A program made the position numbers and the translations under genes. Positions 46,096 to 57,780 of a stretch of 64,000 nucleotides of DNA are shown piece by piece (the stretch's first letter is position 1; each line of letters starts with the position of its first letter). Under the pieces are notes generated by a model. The model saw nothing but the letters and a program-made list of their open reading frames with translations. It ran no database searches and was not told the DNA's origin. The stretch lies in the NCBI GenBank assembly GCA_000151295.1, contig GG745329.1, positions 522,421 to 586,420 on the forward strand. The letters run 5' to 3'. The DNA is from Allomyces macrogynus ATCC 38327 (lineage: Eukaryota; Blastocladiomycota; Blastocladiomycetes; Blastocladiales; Blastocladiaceae).

Positions 46096-46226
46096 TGGAG
46101 GATGGACTGTGTTGTGATAGCGACTAGCGCATCGGGGGAGCAGGATGGAGGACTAGGATCGAATATACATTTGCGGCCTAAAATAAAACTGAGCGAACGA
46201 CAGCAAAACAAAAATGGTTGGGAGCT
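46096..46226. terminator. Overlapping 3' ends of kexin and uL10m
   Basis: Only 131 bp separate two convergent stop codons. The AATAAA at about 46183 on the plus strand is a plausible kexin polyadenylation signal. Confidence 0.4.
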
Positions 46227-47009
46227 CTAGGCCGATGGCGCATCGCCCCTCGCGGCTGCCTCCATGTCCTTAACACGCTGGCCCAGGAGCATGACGAGCG
46301 ACTGCTGGCTCTGCGAGAGCAGGCCCGTCAGACGCGACGCCGGTGCCGAGAGCAACCCCACCAACTGCCCGCGCAGCTGGTCCATGGTCGGGAGTGTCGC
46401 GTAGTTTTGCAGACCGTCGAGCTGGTAGAAGTTGCCGTCGAGAACCGCGCCCGTGATCTGCAGCTTCTTGGCGCGGGCCAAGCGGTCGAGCAGCGACTGG
46501 ACCAGTGCCGGCTCGACAAACTGGGGCAACCGCTTCGACCCCTTTCGCGGCTTGACCGCCTCGAGCTCCTCCGGAGTCATGGTCAAGGCCGCCTTCTTGC
46601 GGTTCTCCTTGACGAGCTTGTTCGACCGGTAGATGACGAGGTTCTGGCCGTCGAGGTTGCGCGCAAACTGGCGCGCCGCGGGACTGTACTGCTTGGCGGC
46701 CACCGAGAAGACGCCTGTCGAGACGGACGTGACGGCAAGCCCGTGCGGACGCAGGTCGTCGCGCAGCGTCTGCCATTCGTTTTCGGCGAGCGGGCCAGCG
46801 GCGCGCACCAGCAGGACGGCGGGCGCCTTGAGGATCGTCGACGTGTACTGTTCCTGCAGCAGCGCCTTTTTCAACGGGAACCGACGCGCGGGCCGCTTGG
46901 GCTTGGCGGCTTCGGCGGCAACAGCCTTTGCGGCCTTGGGGGCAGCCGCGGCTGCCTTGGGCGCGGCGCGCGCAGCGGCAGCGACCTTGGCCAGGGAGGC
47001 CGTCGACAT
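46227..47009 (-). CDS. MRPL11: Mitochondrial large-subunit ribosomal protein uL10m
   Basis: This is the stalk-base protein of the mitochondrial ribosome. It is intronless, 260 residues from ATG 47009. The N-terminus is Ala/Lys-rich without acidic residues, typical of a mitochondrial targeting sequence. The L10 core includes FPLKKALLQEQYTSTI, AVLLVRAAGPLAENEW, LRPHGLAVTSVSTGVF, LLDRLARAKKLQITGAVLDG, and a C-terminal helix LLSQSQQSLVMLLGQRV like yeast Mrpl11. The size matches (yeast 249). The assignment rests on pattern and length and is good but not as sharp as for the other ribosomal gene. Confidence 0.8.
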   Translation of the reverse strand: MSTASLAKVAAAARAAPKAAAAAPKAAKAVAAEAAKPKRPARRFPLKKALLQEQYTSTILKAPAVLLVRAAGPLAENEWQTLRDDLRPHGLAVTSVSTGVFSVAAKQYSPAARQFARNLDGQNLVIYRSNKLVKENRKKAALTMTPEELEAVKPRKGSKRLPQFVEPALVQSLLDRLARAKKLQITGAVLDGNFYQLDGLQNYATLPTMDQLRGQLVGLLSAPASRLTGLLSQSQQSLVMLLGQRVKDMEAAARGDAPSA

Positions 47010-47579
47010 GGAGCCTGTGGGCGGGCGCAAGGTACGGGTCAGGACCAGGTGTGATCGCTGGCGTCGGTGCCGGTATTGGCCGAATTGGGCGGTTGGATTG
47101 TCGACATACAGGATCGCCGGGCGGTTGCAAACATAGCGGGCAGCAGCGGGTCCAGTGCGGGCAGTGCTGGCGGCGCCGTGTTGACAGGGCCGGCGGTATT
47201 CTGATTGCCGACGACGACGATGGGGATCAGCGGATCGAGCAAGAAAGCAACACGGAGAACAGGTCACACGTGATGGGTTTTTGGCAGTCAGTGGGGTCCG
47301 CGTCAAAATGAAATGGCGCCAATAAACTGACAAAACTGGCTCGCCAGGCCGGCAAAACGAGAGTCTCTTGTTGGCTCCCCTTTTCTGACCGTTTGGCCCA
47401 CCTCTTCTCCGTTCAGCTTCTCCTCCTGCTCTCCTTGCAGCTGCCCCCCGTGCCCACCATCTGCAACGACAACAGCGTCCACGACTGCGCCAGCACCGTC
47501 GCGACTCTTGCGCGCTTTTCCCGCGGCCTCTGCACCCCTGCTCGCCCCGCACCGACCGCATATACGCTCGCATTTTGCC
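47010..47579. promoter_or_regulatory. Divergent promoter region, uL10m / acidic TM protein
   Basis: This 570-bp interval lies between two start codons. Frames in it have no domain. A C/T-rich stretch precedes the plus-strand start. Confidence 0.4.
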
Positions 47580-49069
47580 ATGCAGACCCGTGCTGGTGCC
47601 CGCCGTAACAGCGTCGACGCCGATCCCGAGCCCCCCGTTGCCGCCCCGTCAGTCACGAACCTGCGCGCGCGCCGCCAGGAGGTGACCGAGTCGCCCTCCT
47701 ACAAGGCCATGACCTCTGACAAGGTTGTCTCCAAGGTGGGTAGTAATGCTGCTGAACGGCCAAGTACGCCTTTCGAGGGGGAAGGCAAAACTGACGTACT
47801 TGCACTTTGCCCTGCGTCGACCAGCGCATCGAGCAGTTTGAGCCGCCGGCATCGCCGCTCAAACGCATTCTCGCCGCCAAGTCGGGTCTGCGCGCGCCCA
47901 AGGCCCCCGCGTCCCCACGCCGCACCGCACAGTCGGACGACGACGACCCGGACGTGCGCCGGTCCCCACGGATTGCGCGCCGCATGTCGGCCGACGTGTC
48001 TCCTGAAAAGAACCCGTTCGCCGCTGCCTCCTCGTCCTCGGCAGCGTCGCCAAGCCGTCGTGCGGCCAAGCTCGCCTCGCCCGCACGCCCGTCGGCACCG
48101 ACCCCGCGGTCGGCTGCGAACGGCGGCCCCATAGCCGTGCCCGTGGTTGAAGTGGAAGTGCGCCGCCCTCGCGCAGCGCTTGCCGACCGCCTCGCCGCGC
48201 CCAGCTCGCCGCGCGCGTCGCCCGTCTCGCCCAAACCGTCGCAGTTGCCCGCACCCGGCGCCATGGCCGCGACCGACTTCCCGACGTTCAACCGCGCGAC
48301 CTACTCGCCGACCGTGAGCCCGATGCGCATGGCCGCGGGGCCATCGTCGGTCTCGCAGCTCGTGCCGCCGTCGCCGTCCAAGATTATTGCGACGGCGCGT
48401 GACGTGTTCGCGAGCAAGCTGCGCAACGAAGTGCAGGCGAGTCCGCAGCGGCCTGGCGATGACGACGACGAGCCCGTGTTCGAGGACGACGACGACGAGG
48501 ATAACGTCTCGGAGCCCGACTTGGACCGCCGCGTGAACCTGTCCAAGTTCCTGCTCAAGGAGGATCTCGCTGACGAGGACGAGCAGGACGACGACGACTT
48601 CCGCTACGTGGGCGACGAGGACGAAGATGAGGACGAAGAGGCCGACGAGGAGGACGATGTGGACCTGACCGAGGAACTCGACTCGGAAAACGAAATGACG
48701 CCCGCCGTTCTCGCCACTACTGCGGACCGCGCGCGGTCGCCCGTCCCGGCGCAGCCCGCACATTTCATTGGGTGGGTCGAGCAGCGTGCGTCGACGGCGC
48801 TGGCGGCGCGCCAGGCCAAGCGCCGGCCTGCAACCGCGGCGGCGAACGCCGTGAGTCCCGCGATGGTGGCGCTGCACCGGTTCCTGTCGGTGCTACTGCC
48901 CCTCTTCGTTGTGTTCTTTGGGGCCTATTGTTTCTTCTTCCAGCGGTCGCCCTGGACCCTCGATTGCGCCACGCTCACGGCCGACGCGGCCGTTGTGCGC
49001 CGCAGCTTGCTGGTCGCGCTTGTGGAGCTGGTCGCGGCGGTGCGGGAGCAGCTGTTGCAGTTGTCGTAG
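47580..49069 (+). CDS. Acidic, disordered, C-terminally membrane-anchored protein
   Basis: I do not recognise the family. There are two exons, 47580-47735 and 47825-49069 (intron 89 nt, GTGGGT...CAG), giving 466 residues. It begins MQTRAGARRNSVDADPEPP. The middle is rich in Ser/Pro/Arg with many SPxR/K-type sites (KRSPRIARRM-like DVRRSPRIARR, SPLKR, SPSRR), suggesting CDK-type phosphorylation. A run of Asp/Glu occupies about residues 265-345. One hydrophobic segment, LSVLLPLFVVFFGAYCFFF, lies about 50 residues from the C-terminus, followed by WTLDC. The layout (basic, phosphorylatable N-terminus; acidic stretch; C-terminal anchor) resembles inner nuclear membrane or ER tail-anchored proteins. 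That is inference from layout only. Confidence 0.75.
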
Positions 49070-49298
49070 CCTGTGCTGGGCTATCACATTGACTCGTTTC
49101 GTGTTTCGGCTTTCGTATTGTCCCGTTGTTCAGAAAGTTCGTTGTCGTTGCATCTACTGTTTCGTCCATTTTGAAATATATTTATTTGTCCACGCACGAA
49201 ACAATCGACCATCGACTAGGATGCCGAATCGTCTGCACCGCTCCATTTTCAGTCGACTCGAGTCCCAGTCAACACCGACCCACCCGTCCACGCACCCG

Positions 49299-50315
49299 TC
49301 ACGGCTCCTTGCGGAACAGCCCCGACAACTGCGAAATCCCGCGCGGGCCCGTGTACCTCCCCGGTGCCGGGTCGAACCCACCCTGCGCGACCATTTGGCC
49401 CTTGGTCGCGCGCAAGTGCCGCAAGACGTGGTGCTCGGACGAGTTGTTCTCGTCAAAGTAGTTCAGGTTCAGGTTGGCCGCAATCAGTTGCCCGAGCCGG
49501 CGCATTTCCTATTCTCGCCCCGATAATGGCTTCAGCATGATTCAAAAGAGGGTGGAGAACATCGTGCGTGTGCGAACCTGCATGTTGGGCGAGGACCCGG
49601 AAATGCGGCGCTGGTCCATTTGGTACCCGTTGAAGACGAGGTAGTAGTAACGCTTTTGGCGGCCACCTAGCCCACGGCAGGGGCGGACGGGATCAGTCGC
49701 GCGCGAGCATGGGGAGCGGCAGCAAGAGGGCACGAACCGCCGACGTTGGTCCCGCGCGCTTCGCGCTTGAGCCGAATGTAGACGTTGTGCAGCTCACCGC
49801 GCGTGTAGAGGTTCTGGTCGTGGCTGAACGTGTACTCGAGCGCGTTCATGTCGATCAGGTAGATGCGGTTCGCACGGTAGTTGTAGATCGACAGGATCGA
49901 AATGATGGCGCCAAAGAGCGGGAACAGGAACAGATTCTGGACGACGAGGCATCAGCGACGTGGGTTGAAAAGTGACCGACCGACTTCAATGAACCAGCTC
50001 CGTACGTTCTTTTGGACCAGGTTCGTCGACGTCCAGGTGATGATGAACATGAGCGAGACGAGCAGGCCGGCAATCGCCACGTAGAGCTTCTTGTAGCGGA
50101 CCGAGAGGCGGTAGACTGCCGGCAGCAAGCAACCGCGACTGCGTCAATGGGTCAGAGCCTTCTTTCGCTGCTGTTGGACTGCGTGCGCGCGTGCAAGCAC
50201 ACTCACCGTTGGGCTCGACCACGGTGAACGGGTAATATTGGTTGATCTCGATCTCTTCTCGCAGCTTGTCTTCGGCCGACCGCATCAGTCGGTCGATCTT
50301 CTCAATGAGGCCCAT
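49299..50315 (-). CDS. Two-TM protein, possibly TMEM249-like
   Basis: There are five exons: 50207-50315, 50006-50115, 49738-49936, 49578-49666 and 49299-49508. Introns are 69-91 nt with phases matching throughout, giving 238 residues. MGLIEKIDRLMRSAED leads into YYPFTVVEPN and two adjacent spans (LYVAIAGLLVSLMFIITW and NLFLFPLFGAIISILSIY). A compact domain follows with LIDMNALEYTFSHDQNLYTRGELHNVYIRLK and RYYYLVFNGYQMD. Length and order recall TMEM249, an accessory of the sperm CatSper channel (about 235 residues), but this is from memory of the family's shape and needs a profile search. It is head to head with KATNAL2. The gene structure itself is solid. Confidence 0.82.
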
Positions 50316-50636
50316 GGTGGCAGCCGAGGAGAGTGGTGCAGAGTGGGGGCGCCACCAATCGGGAATAAATAGTCGTCGGAAACGGGTCTTGGCCTCGACT
50401 TGGTTGCAATGCAGATAGTCGTGGTTGAACAGAAGCCGTGGTTGAGGTGTCGACGGCGGGAGACGAGGATTGATCTTCTCCAAAATGGTCAACGTGACCG
50501 CGTTGATCCATCCGACGCAGCCAGTACATAGCTGTCGACGCCGTCAAGGAACGGCCTCGAAGCGGCGGTCTTCACGACGACGTGCCGGTCATTTAGCACA
50601 TTCAACAGCACACTAACCTGCCGCAGCGGCATCACA
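50316..50636. promoter_or_regulatory. Bidirectional promoter, TMEM249-like / KATNAL2
   Basis: The 321 bp are shared by two divergent starts. They contain a perfect 5-bp inverted repeat with a 3-nt spacer, GGTCAACGTGACC, at 50487-50499. It looks like a dimeric factor site, and whether it is an RFX/X-box-like element is unknown. Confidence 0.45.
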
Positions 50637-52884
<2,248 letters not shown>

Positions 52885-52982
52885 ATGGACTGTGAGTACG
52901 GGTGAACTCGGGAGGGGGTGGAGAGGTCCAGGTTGGGTTCGGAGAAACAAAAAAACCATGGCGCTGTTTTTGGATATCGTGG
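52885..52982. terminator. Convergent 3' ends of KATNAL2 and DPY30-like gene
   Basis: Only 98 bp separate two convergent stop codons, so the 3' UTRs must be short or overlap. Confidence 0.4.
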
Positions 52983-53576
52983 TTACATAGCGCTCGGTGC
53001 GGCCGCAGATGCCGAAATTGGGGCGCTGCCAGCGACCGGTGCGGGATTGGCGGTGGCCGACAAAGACGAAGCAGCGGCCGCGTCCTGAGCTGGAGGCTTG
53101 TCGACCTTGCTCGCGTTCTTGACGAGGAACAGGCCGAGGTACTCGCACGGGTTTGGCGGGCTAGACGCAAAAACGGATGGATCAGTCACGACGTCGTTGC
53201 GCGTCGCATTGATCTGAAAAAAAAATACCGCTCACGAACGAGAGCCTTCATGCCCTCGAGGAGAATCGGCACGACCGTCTGATCGAGGTACGACCGCACG
53301 GGCAGGCCCTGCAGAAAATCCTTGTTGGCCTCGAGAATGCCGCGCTTTTCTTGCTCGTATATGTCCTGTAACATCGCGGAATGCGGAAACAATGCGTATG
53401 GGGTCAGGTCCATTGAAAACACTTAGAATGGTACGCGCGCGCCAATGGTAGTAACACACCTCAACGGTCTGAATTTCCACGCCAAACGGGTGGTCAGCTG
53501 GGACGAGCGACGGGTTGGGCAGGTCGGACGCGCCCGGCGTGTCGCGGTGCTCTTGCGGCAGGACATCCACCTGCAT
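52983..53576 (-). CDS. SDC1: DPY30/Sdc1-domain protein
   Basis: The DPY-30 motif dimerises and docks in the COMPASS histone H3K4 methyltransferase complex; the same motif occurs in flagellar radial-spoke and AKAP-type proteins. There are three exons: 53460-53576, 53229-53365 and 52983-53160, giving 143 residues (introns 94 and 68 nt). The motif is [19 protein letters not shown] then [18 protein letters not shown], with the invariant RPPNP split by the second intron. It is preceded by an acidic/Pro N-terminus and [16 protein letters not shown], and followed by an Ala/Ser/Pro tail. The start is ATG 53576. A TTG-initiated longer frame was not used. Size and single-domain layout favour the COMPASS subunit. 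Confidence 0.88.
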
Positions 53577-53916
53577 AGCGTCGTCTACGACACGAGGTGC
53601 AAGCACGGCCAACTTTAGCTTGCCGAGAAATTGTCGAGTTTGGCCCGGGATGCGGCTCGATTGCTTGAATGCTTCATGATTCGCTTCCTTGATGACATTG
53701 CGCCAGGTTGGAGAGCATCGTACTGGTAGTAGTCGGATCCATTTTGAAATTTGTGTCTGTCGAGTTCACTTCAGTTCGACTTCATCGACCCAGCGACTTG
53801 AGGGTCTGACTTGGACGCATGTGGGAAGTGACCATGGTCAAGACTGGTCACGGCGTCGGGGTCATCGTGCCTGCTCGACGTCGAACAGAATTATCGTACC
53901 AACTCAAGCTCAAGCA
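53577..53916. promoter_or_regulatory. Divergent interval, SDC1 / F-box locus A
   Basis: The 340 bp lie between two starts, with lower GC than the genes. Nothing specific is seen. Confidence 0.35.
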
Positions 53917-55339
53917 ATGCGCTCTCCGGTGGAGACGCTCCCGAACGATGTTCTCCGACTCTTCTGCAAGGCTGTGCACCGAATCTCGCGCGCGACGCTC
54001 TTGCAGCTTGCTCTCGCTTCGCCAGCACTTTTTAAGCGGCCATCAACTGCGCACTCTACGACCCCGCTTCTGTGCGGGCGCAGACGTATATTCATGAGCT
54101 CCAGCACCTAATGGTCTTGGATGTGGGCGGGCCCCTTGACGATGCTGAGTCTGCTCTTCTGGCCAACTATTTGCCGCCAATGCTGCGCTGCCTCGAAGTG
54201 TACATTCAATTGTTTACGGACCAGCAGCTCGCCACGTTAAACACGCATTTTTCGGATTGCTGCCTGCAAGTTTTGACCGTGTGAGGAAGAAGTACTCGGC
54301 GATGGGGGATGGTCACCTTTCTGGTCACTGCAGTGCTGCTGCACTTGCTGGCCGTTTGCCGCACCTCGTGCAGCTTACCACCCTGCATCTCATTATCTGG
54401 CCGTTGGCGCAGCTCGAACAGCTCTACGATCCTTGTGCGAGCGGCAAGTGGCCATTGGTGCCGAGCCATTGCGTTCATTGCGTTCATTGGATCTCCAGTT
54501 ATCGCATCCGATTAACCAATACGACACTTTGCTCCCGCGTCCTGCTAACAGCGCCGGCCCACGCGTTCGAACCGAGTTATTGGTCCTCAATGCTGGTGAA
54601 CTCGTCCCGGTGGAGATCGCCTCGTCCAGGAACGCGGACTTGAGTTTTGTTTGGGTCATCCAGTCGATTCTTCGCGCCACGCGCGAAATCAACATCTGTT
54701 GTCCCCCCTTGGTCTCCAGCGATGACCGAGGCACTCGGGCTTACCCTCCCGTCACGCCTCGAGTCGCTGATTGTTGGATCCGACCCAAACCACTCGTCTC
54801 TGGCCATCACGACACTGCGCCTGCCGCCTATGCTGCGGGAACTCGCATTGCACTGCTGCTTCAACGAGTCGTTGCCCCCAACCTGCACCCCGATTTGGAC
54901 GACCCCGACGACGCTTGAAGTTTTTTGACTTGTCCTACAATGTGCTCGATGTGCCAAACTTGAGCAAGTTGTTCCCGCACGGGTTGCCGTTGCAAGTGCG
55001 CAATGCTGCGCGAATATCTGTTGTCCAATATTCCGACCGGTTTGCCGCCAATGTTGCGCAGGCTTGACTTGTCCGACATCGAACCGCTCAATGAACATTT
55101 GAACCCAGCAGTGGGTGGACAAGAGTCCCGCGTCGATTCAGGACGTGGCCATCGGCCAGTGGCAGTTGGAAGATGAGGTGGGCGATGCGATTATTGAGAA
55201 GGCGTGCCGGCTGCCCATGCGCCAGGCACGCCGCGTGCAGATTGATATTGGGCTCCGGTGCGCTGTTGTGGGCAGGATTGAGCAGGCGCTGCGCGGGTTG
55301 GGAGGCAAGGTGATGATAAATGAGCCTGTTTCCCCCTAA
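53917..55339 (+). pseudogene. F-box/LRR-like locus A, frame-disrupted
   Basis: ATG 53917 opens an F-box: VETLPNDVLRLFCKAVHRI, then LLQLALASPALF. Coding then changes frame at about 54035 without intron signals (AINCALYDPASVRAQTY continues the match to locus B). Leucine-rich segments follow in several frames: MVLDVGGPLDD, LVLNAGELVP, LPSRLESLIVG, LRLPPMLRELALHC, FFDLSYNVLDVPNLSKL, LPPMLRRLDLSDIEPL. The conserved last segment is VDKSPASIQD through QARRVQIDIGLRC to a stop at 55339. F-box proteins of this kind usually select SCF ubiquitin-ligase targets. Some switches may be introns (the last segment starts after a CAG), but several are not. It is either a degenerating member of a lineage-specific family or carries consensus errors. 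Confidence 0.6.
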
Positions 55340-56128
55340 ATGCAAGGACCAAATCAATTTCTTTTTGCTTTTTGAATCGCTTTGGGTCGCCCAAGCACCA
55401 TCTGTATCAGCGCTGGCTCCCGTCCCCTTCTACATTGTTTGACAGGCAAAATTCAGCTCTTCAACTATTCCATAGCACCACAGCAGCAGCCGAGGCGATA
55501 GAGATACTGCCCATCGACATTTTCTAATGTGATATGCACCATAATCCCGATTTGACGCTCTTAAATCTCGCTCTCGTGTTGTCTGCTTTCATTGGGACGT
55601 GTCATCTGCGTGCAGGCCGCCCGTGCGTCCAGACTCGTGTTCCGACATTTCGTTTGCCAAGGATCCCACATTTGATGCCAACAGCAGCAATCTTTAAGCA
55701 ATCTTTTCAGCAAGATCGAAAGTTCCCGCATTGATAAATCTGACCCTCTCGTTTCACATCACAGCTGTCCTTAGTGTACGGATGGCATTTCATAATCTGA
55801 ACGGCAGCAGCCAGGCAACAGCGGCAGTTAACAGCTTGAAGGTTGCGGCGTAAAGTATCGTAACGTATCGTAACTTCGGGAATGTGGGTCATTCCTGGTC
55901 GTTGCAGGACTATTTTGACGATTTCTCCCCACTTCCAATTCGACGACGCTCCGCCCAACCCGACGCACCGACCGAACCATGAAATGGACCCTGCAGTTGC
56001 GCCAGGCATGCCGCAAGCCATGGCTATCGACCCCGCCGCGACAGTATGCTGTTCATCACGCATCCCCTCATCCTTGTCCCAGAGCTGTCGACGAGACTTG
56101 TGCGGAATCCATCACCATCACCATCGTG
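55340..56128. other. Intergenic between the two F-box loci
   Basis: This AT-richer region has no domain-bearing frame. A short tandem motif CGTATCGTAA occurs twice around 55860-55870. The plus-strand frame from 55979 (MKWTLQLRQACRK) may belong to the 5' part of locus B but cannot be joined to it with confidence. Confidence 0.4.
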
Positions 56129-57498
56129 ATGATAGAACTCCCAGCAATAACCTTGGCAATGGAGAAGCTGCTCACTTGACGTGCTTCGGCAGGTCTGTTT
56201 GGAAGTCCATCGCATTTCTCCTCTAACTTTCCTGCAACTCGCACTTGCCTCGTCCGCTTTCTTCGGACCGGCCAGCGATTTTGCGATGCGATTTTGCGAT
56301 GCGCTGTTGCAGCCGGGGCATTCGGGCTCTAACTTGTGCGCCCGATCGTCGCAACAATCAACTTGTTTCGGCTCGAGGCATTCGTGGCCATATGATGCAC
56401 TCTGTGGCACGACTCCTGGCGACACTGTTTTCATCAAGCGCGATGCATTGAAAGCTTCCACCACTGGCAACGAATTTACACCGAGGACCAGGCATGATGT
56501 TTCCTCCAAAAGCTTGGCCCACCCGTTCCGTGACGTTCTTTGCAGGGCCGGCTTGTCGTGCTCAGCCTCAGCTATTGGCGATTGGCCGACCTCGCACCGC
56601 TCTCCGAGTCGCTGTGCCAGCGAGAATCGGCATCAGGGGCAGTACCACTCAAGAAACTCGATCTGCAACATTTCCACCCGATTGAACTGCTTCTCCTGAG
56701 CAGTACTGCCAGAACGGGTCTCCTCGTCCAGGCCGATGCTGTGGATATTACTCTGGGCGACTGGGGAGACCACTGGCGAGGGCGAATCGCGACAATGATC
56801 AAGGCGATTTTGATCGCGTCGGTCCAGTCGATGCCTCGCGCTTCGCCGTGTCGCTATGTCCAGTTACAAGTGCAAGTCGCCTGCTCTGGTTGAAGCGCTC
56901 GGGCCAGCTTTGTCGCCACACCTCGAAGCGCTAGGAGTCGAGTCTCGGGTCGCAGAATCGTCGTCGATATTCGCGTCGCTACACTTGCCACCGACGTTGC
57001 ACACGCTCGTTCTGAATGGTTGTTTTGACGCCCCATTGTCAGACAATGATGTGCCGTCGTGGATCGTTCCTGCGACGAGCAAGATGCTCAATTTGTCTGA
57101 GAGTAAGCTCGACGTGCCCGATTTGATTCAGCTGTTCCTGCCCGGATGGTCGCCACGCCGTCAAACACTGAAACTGTGCGACAATCTACCCTCTGACATT
57201 CCGTCAAGCTTGCCGTCAACGTTGCGTTGACTCGATGAATCCAACAACCACCATCTCCACGATACTTGAAACGACACAGCACGACTGGTAAGTGGACAAG
57301 GTCCCGCAGCTGGATATTGGCCAGTATGGGCAAATGGGCCGCTATGCCGTCATGGCGTTCATGGAATGGGCCCAGCGGTTGCCAGCGCAACAGGCGCGCC
57401 GCGTGCAGATTTGTCTTGGCCTCAAGCTTCCTGTTATGTACCCAGTGCTACTGCAAGCGCTGCGAGCACTGTGCGATTGTGTGGGCGAGGTCGCGTAA
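56129..57498 (+). pseudogene. F-box/LRR-like locus B, frame-disrupted paralogue of A
   Basis: The F-box is split between frames: MIELP from ATG 56129, then DVLRQVCLEVHRIS and TFLQLALASSAFF from 56178. Later segments align with locus A in the same order: VVLSLSYWRLADL, ALVEALGPALSPHLEALGV, LHLPPTLHTLVLNGCF, MLNLSESKLDVPDLIQLF, and the closing block VDKVPQLDIGQYGQM then QQARRVQICLGLKL, ending at 57498. Frame changes occur at about 56178, 56880 and before 57290. The last one coincides with a GTAAG that may be a donor. The true start is unknown. Like A, it is a decaying or mis-assembled member of a local tandem family. Confidence 0.55.
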
Positions 57499-57780
57499 TT
57501 GCATTGAGGAAGGGCCAAGGTAGGCATGGTTGAGAGCGTGTTTGGTTTTGATCTTTCGACCTTGTCAGTTTCGTTCGCATCGTGCCAAAATATCAGCGCT
57601 ATAATTTCTTGTGTCATGCTGTGGTAGCGCTCGGTCGACCGAAACGCGTACTGACACGGTATAAGCTATATATACATTCGGCAATAATCGTCGCGCCCGT
57701 AAGGCACTGACAGTCGAGTCTCTTCGAAAAAGCAGTCCGCGCCTATCCCTCTCCACCCTCTCCACCGCATGCATCGAGTC

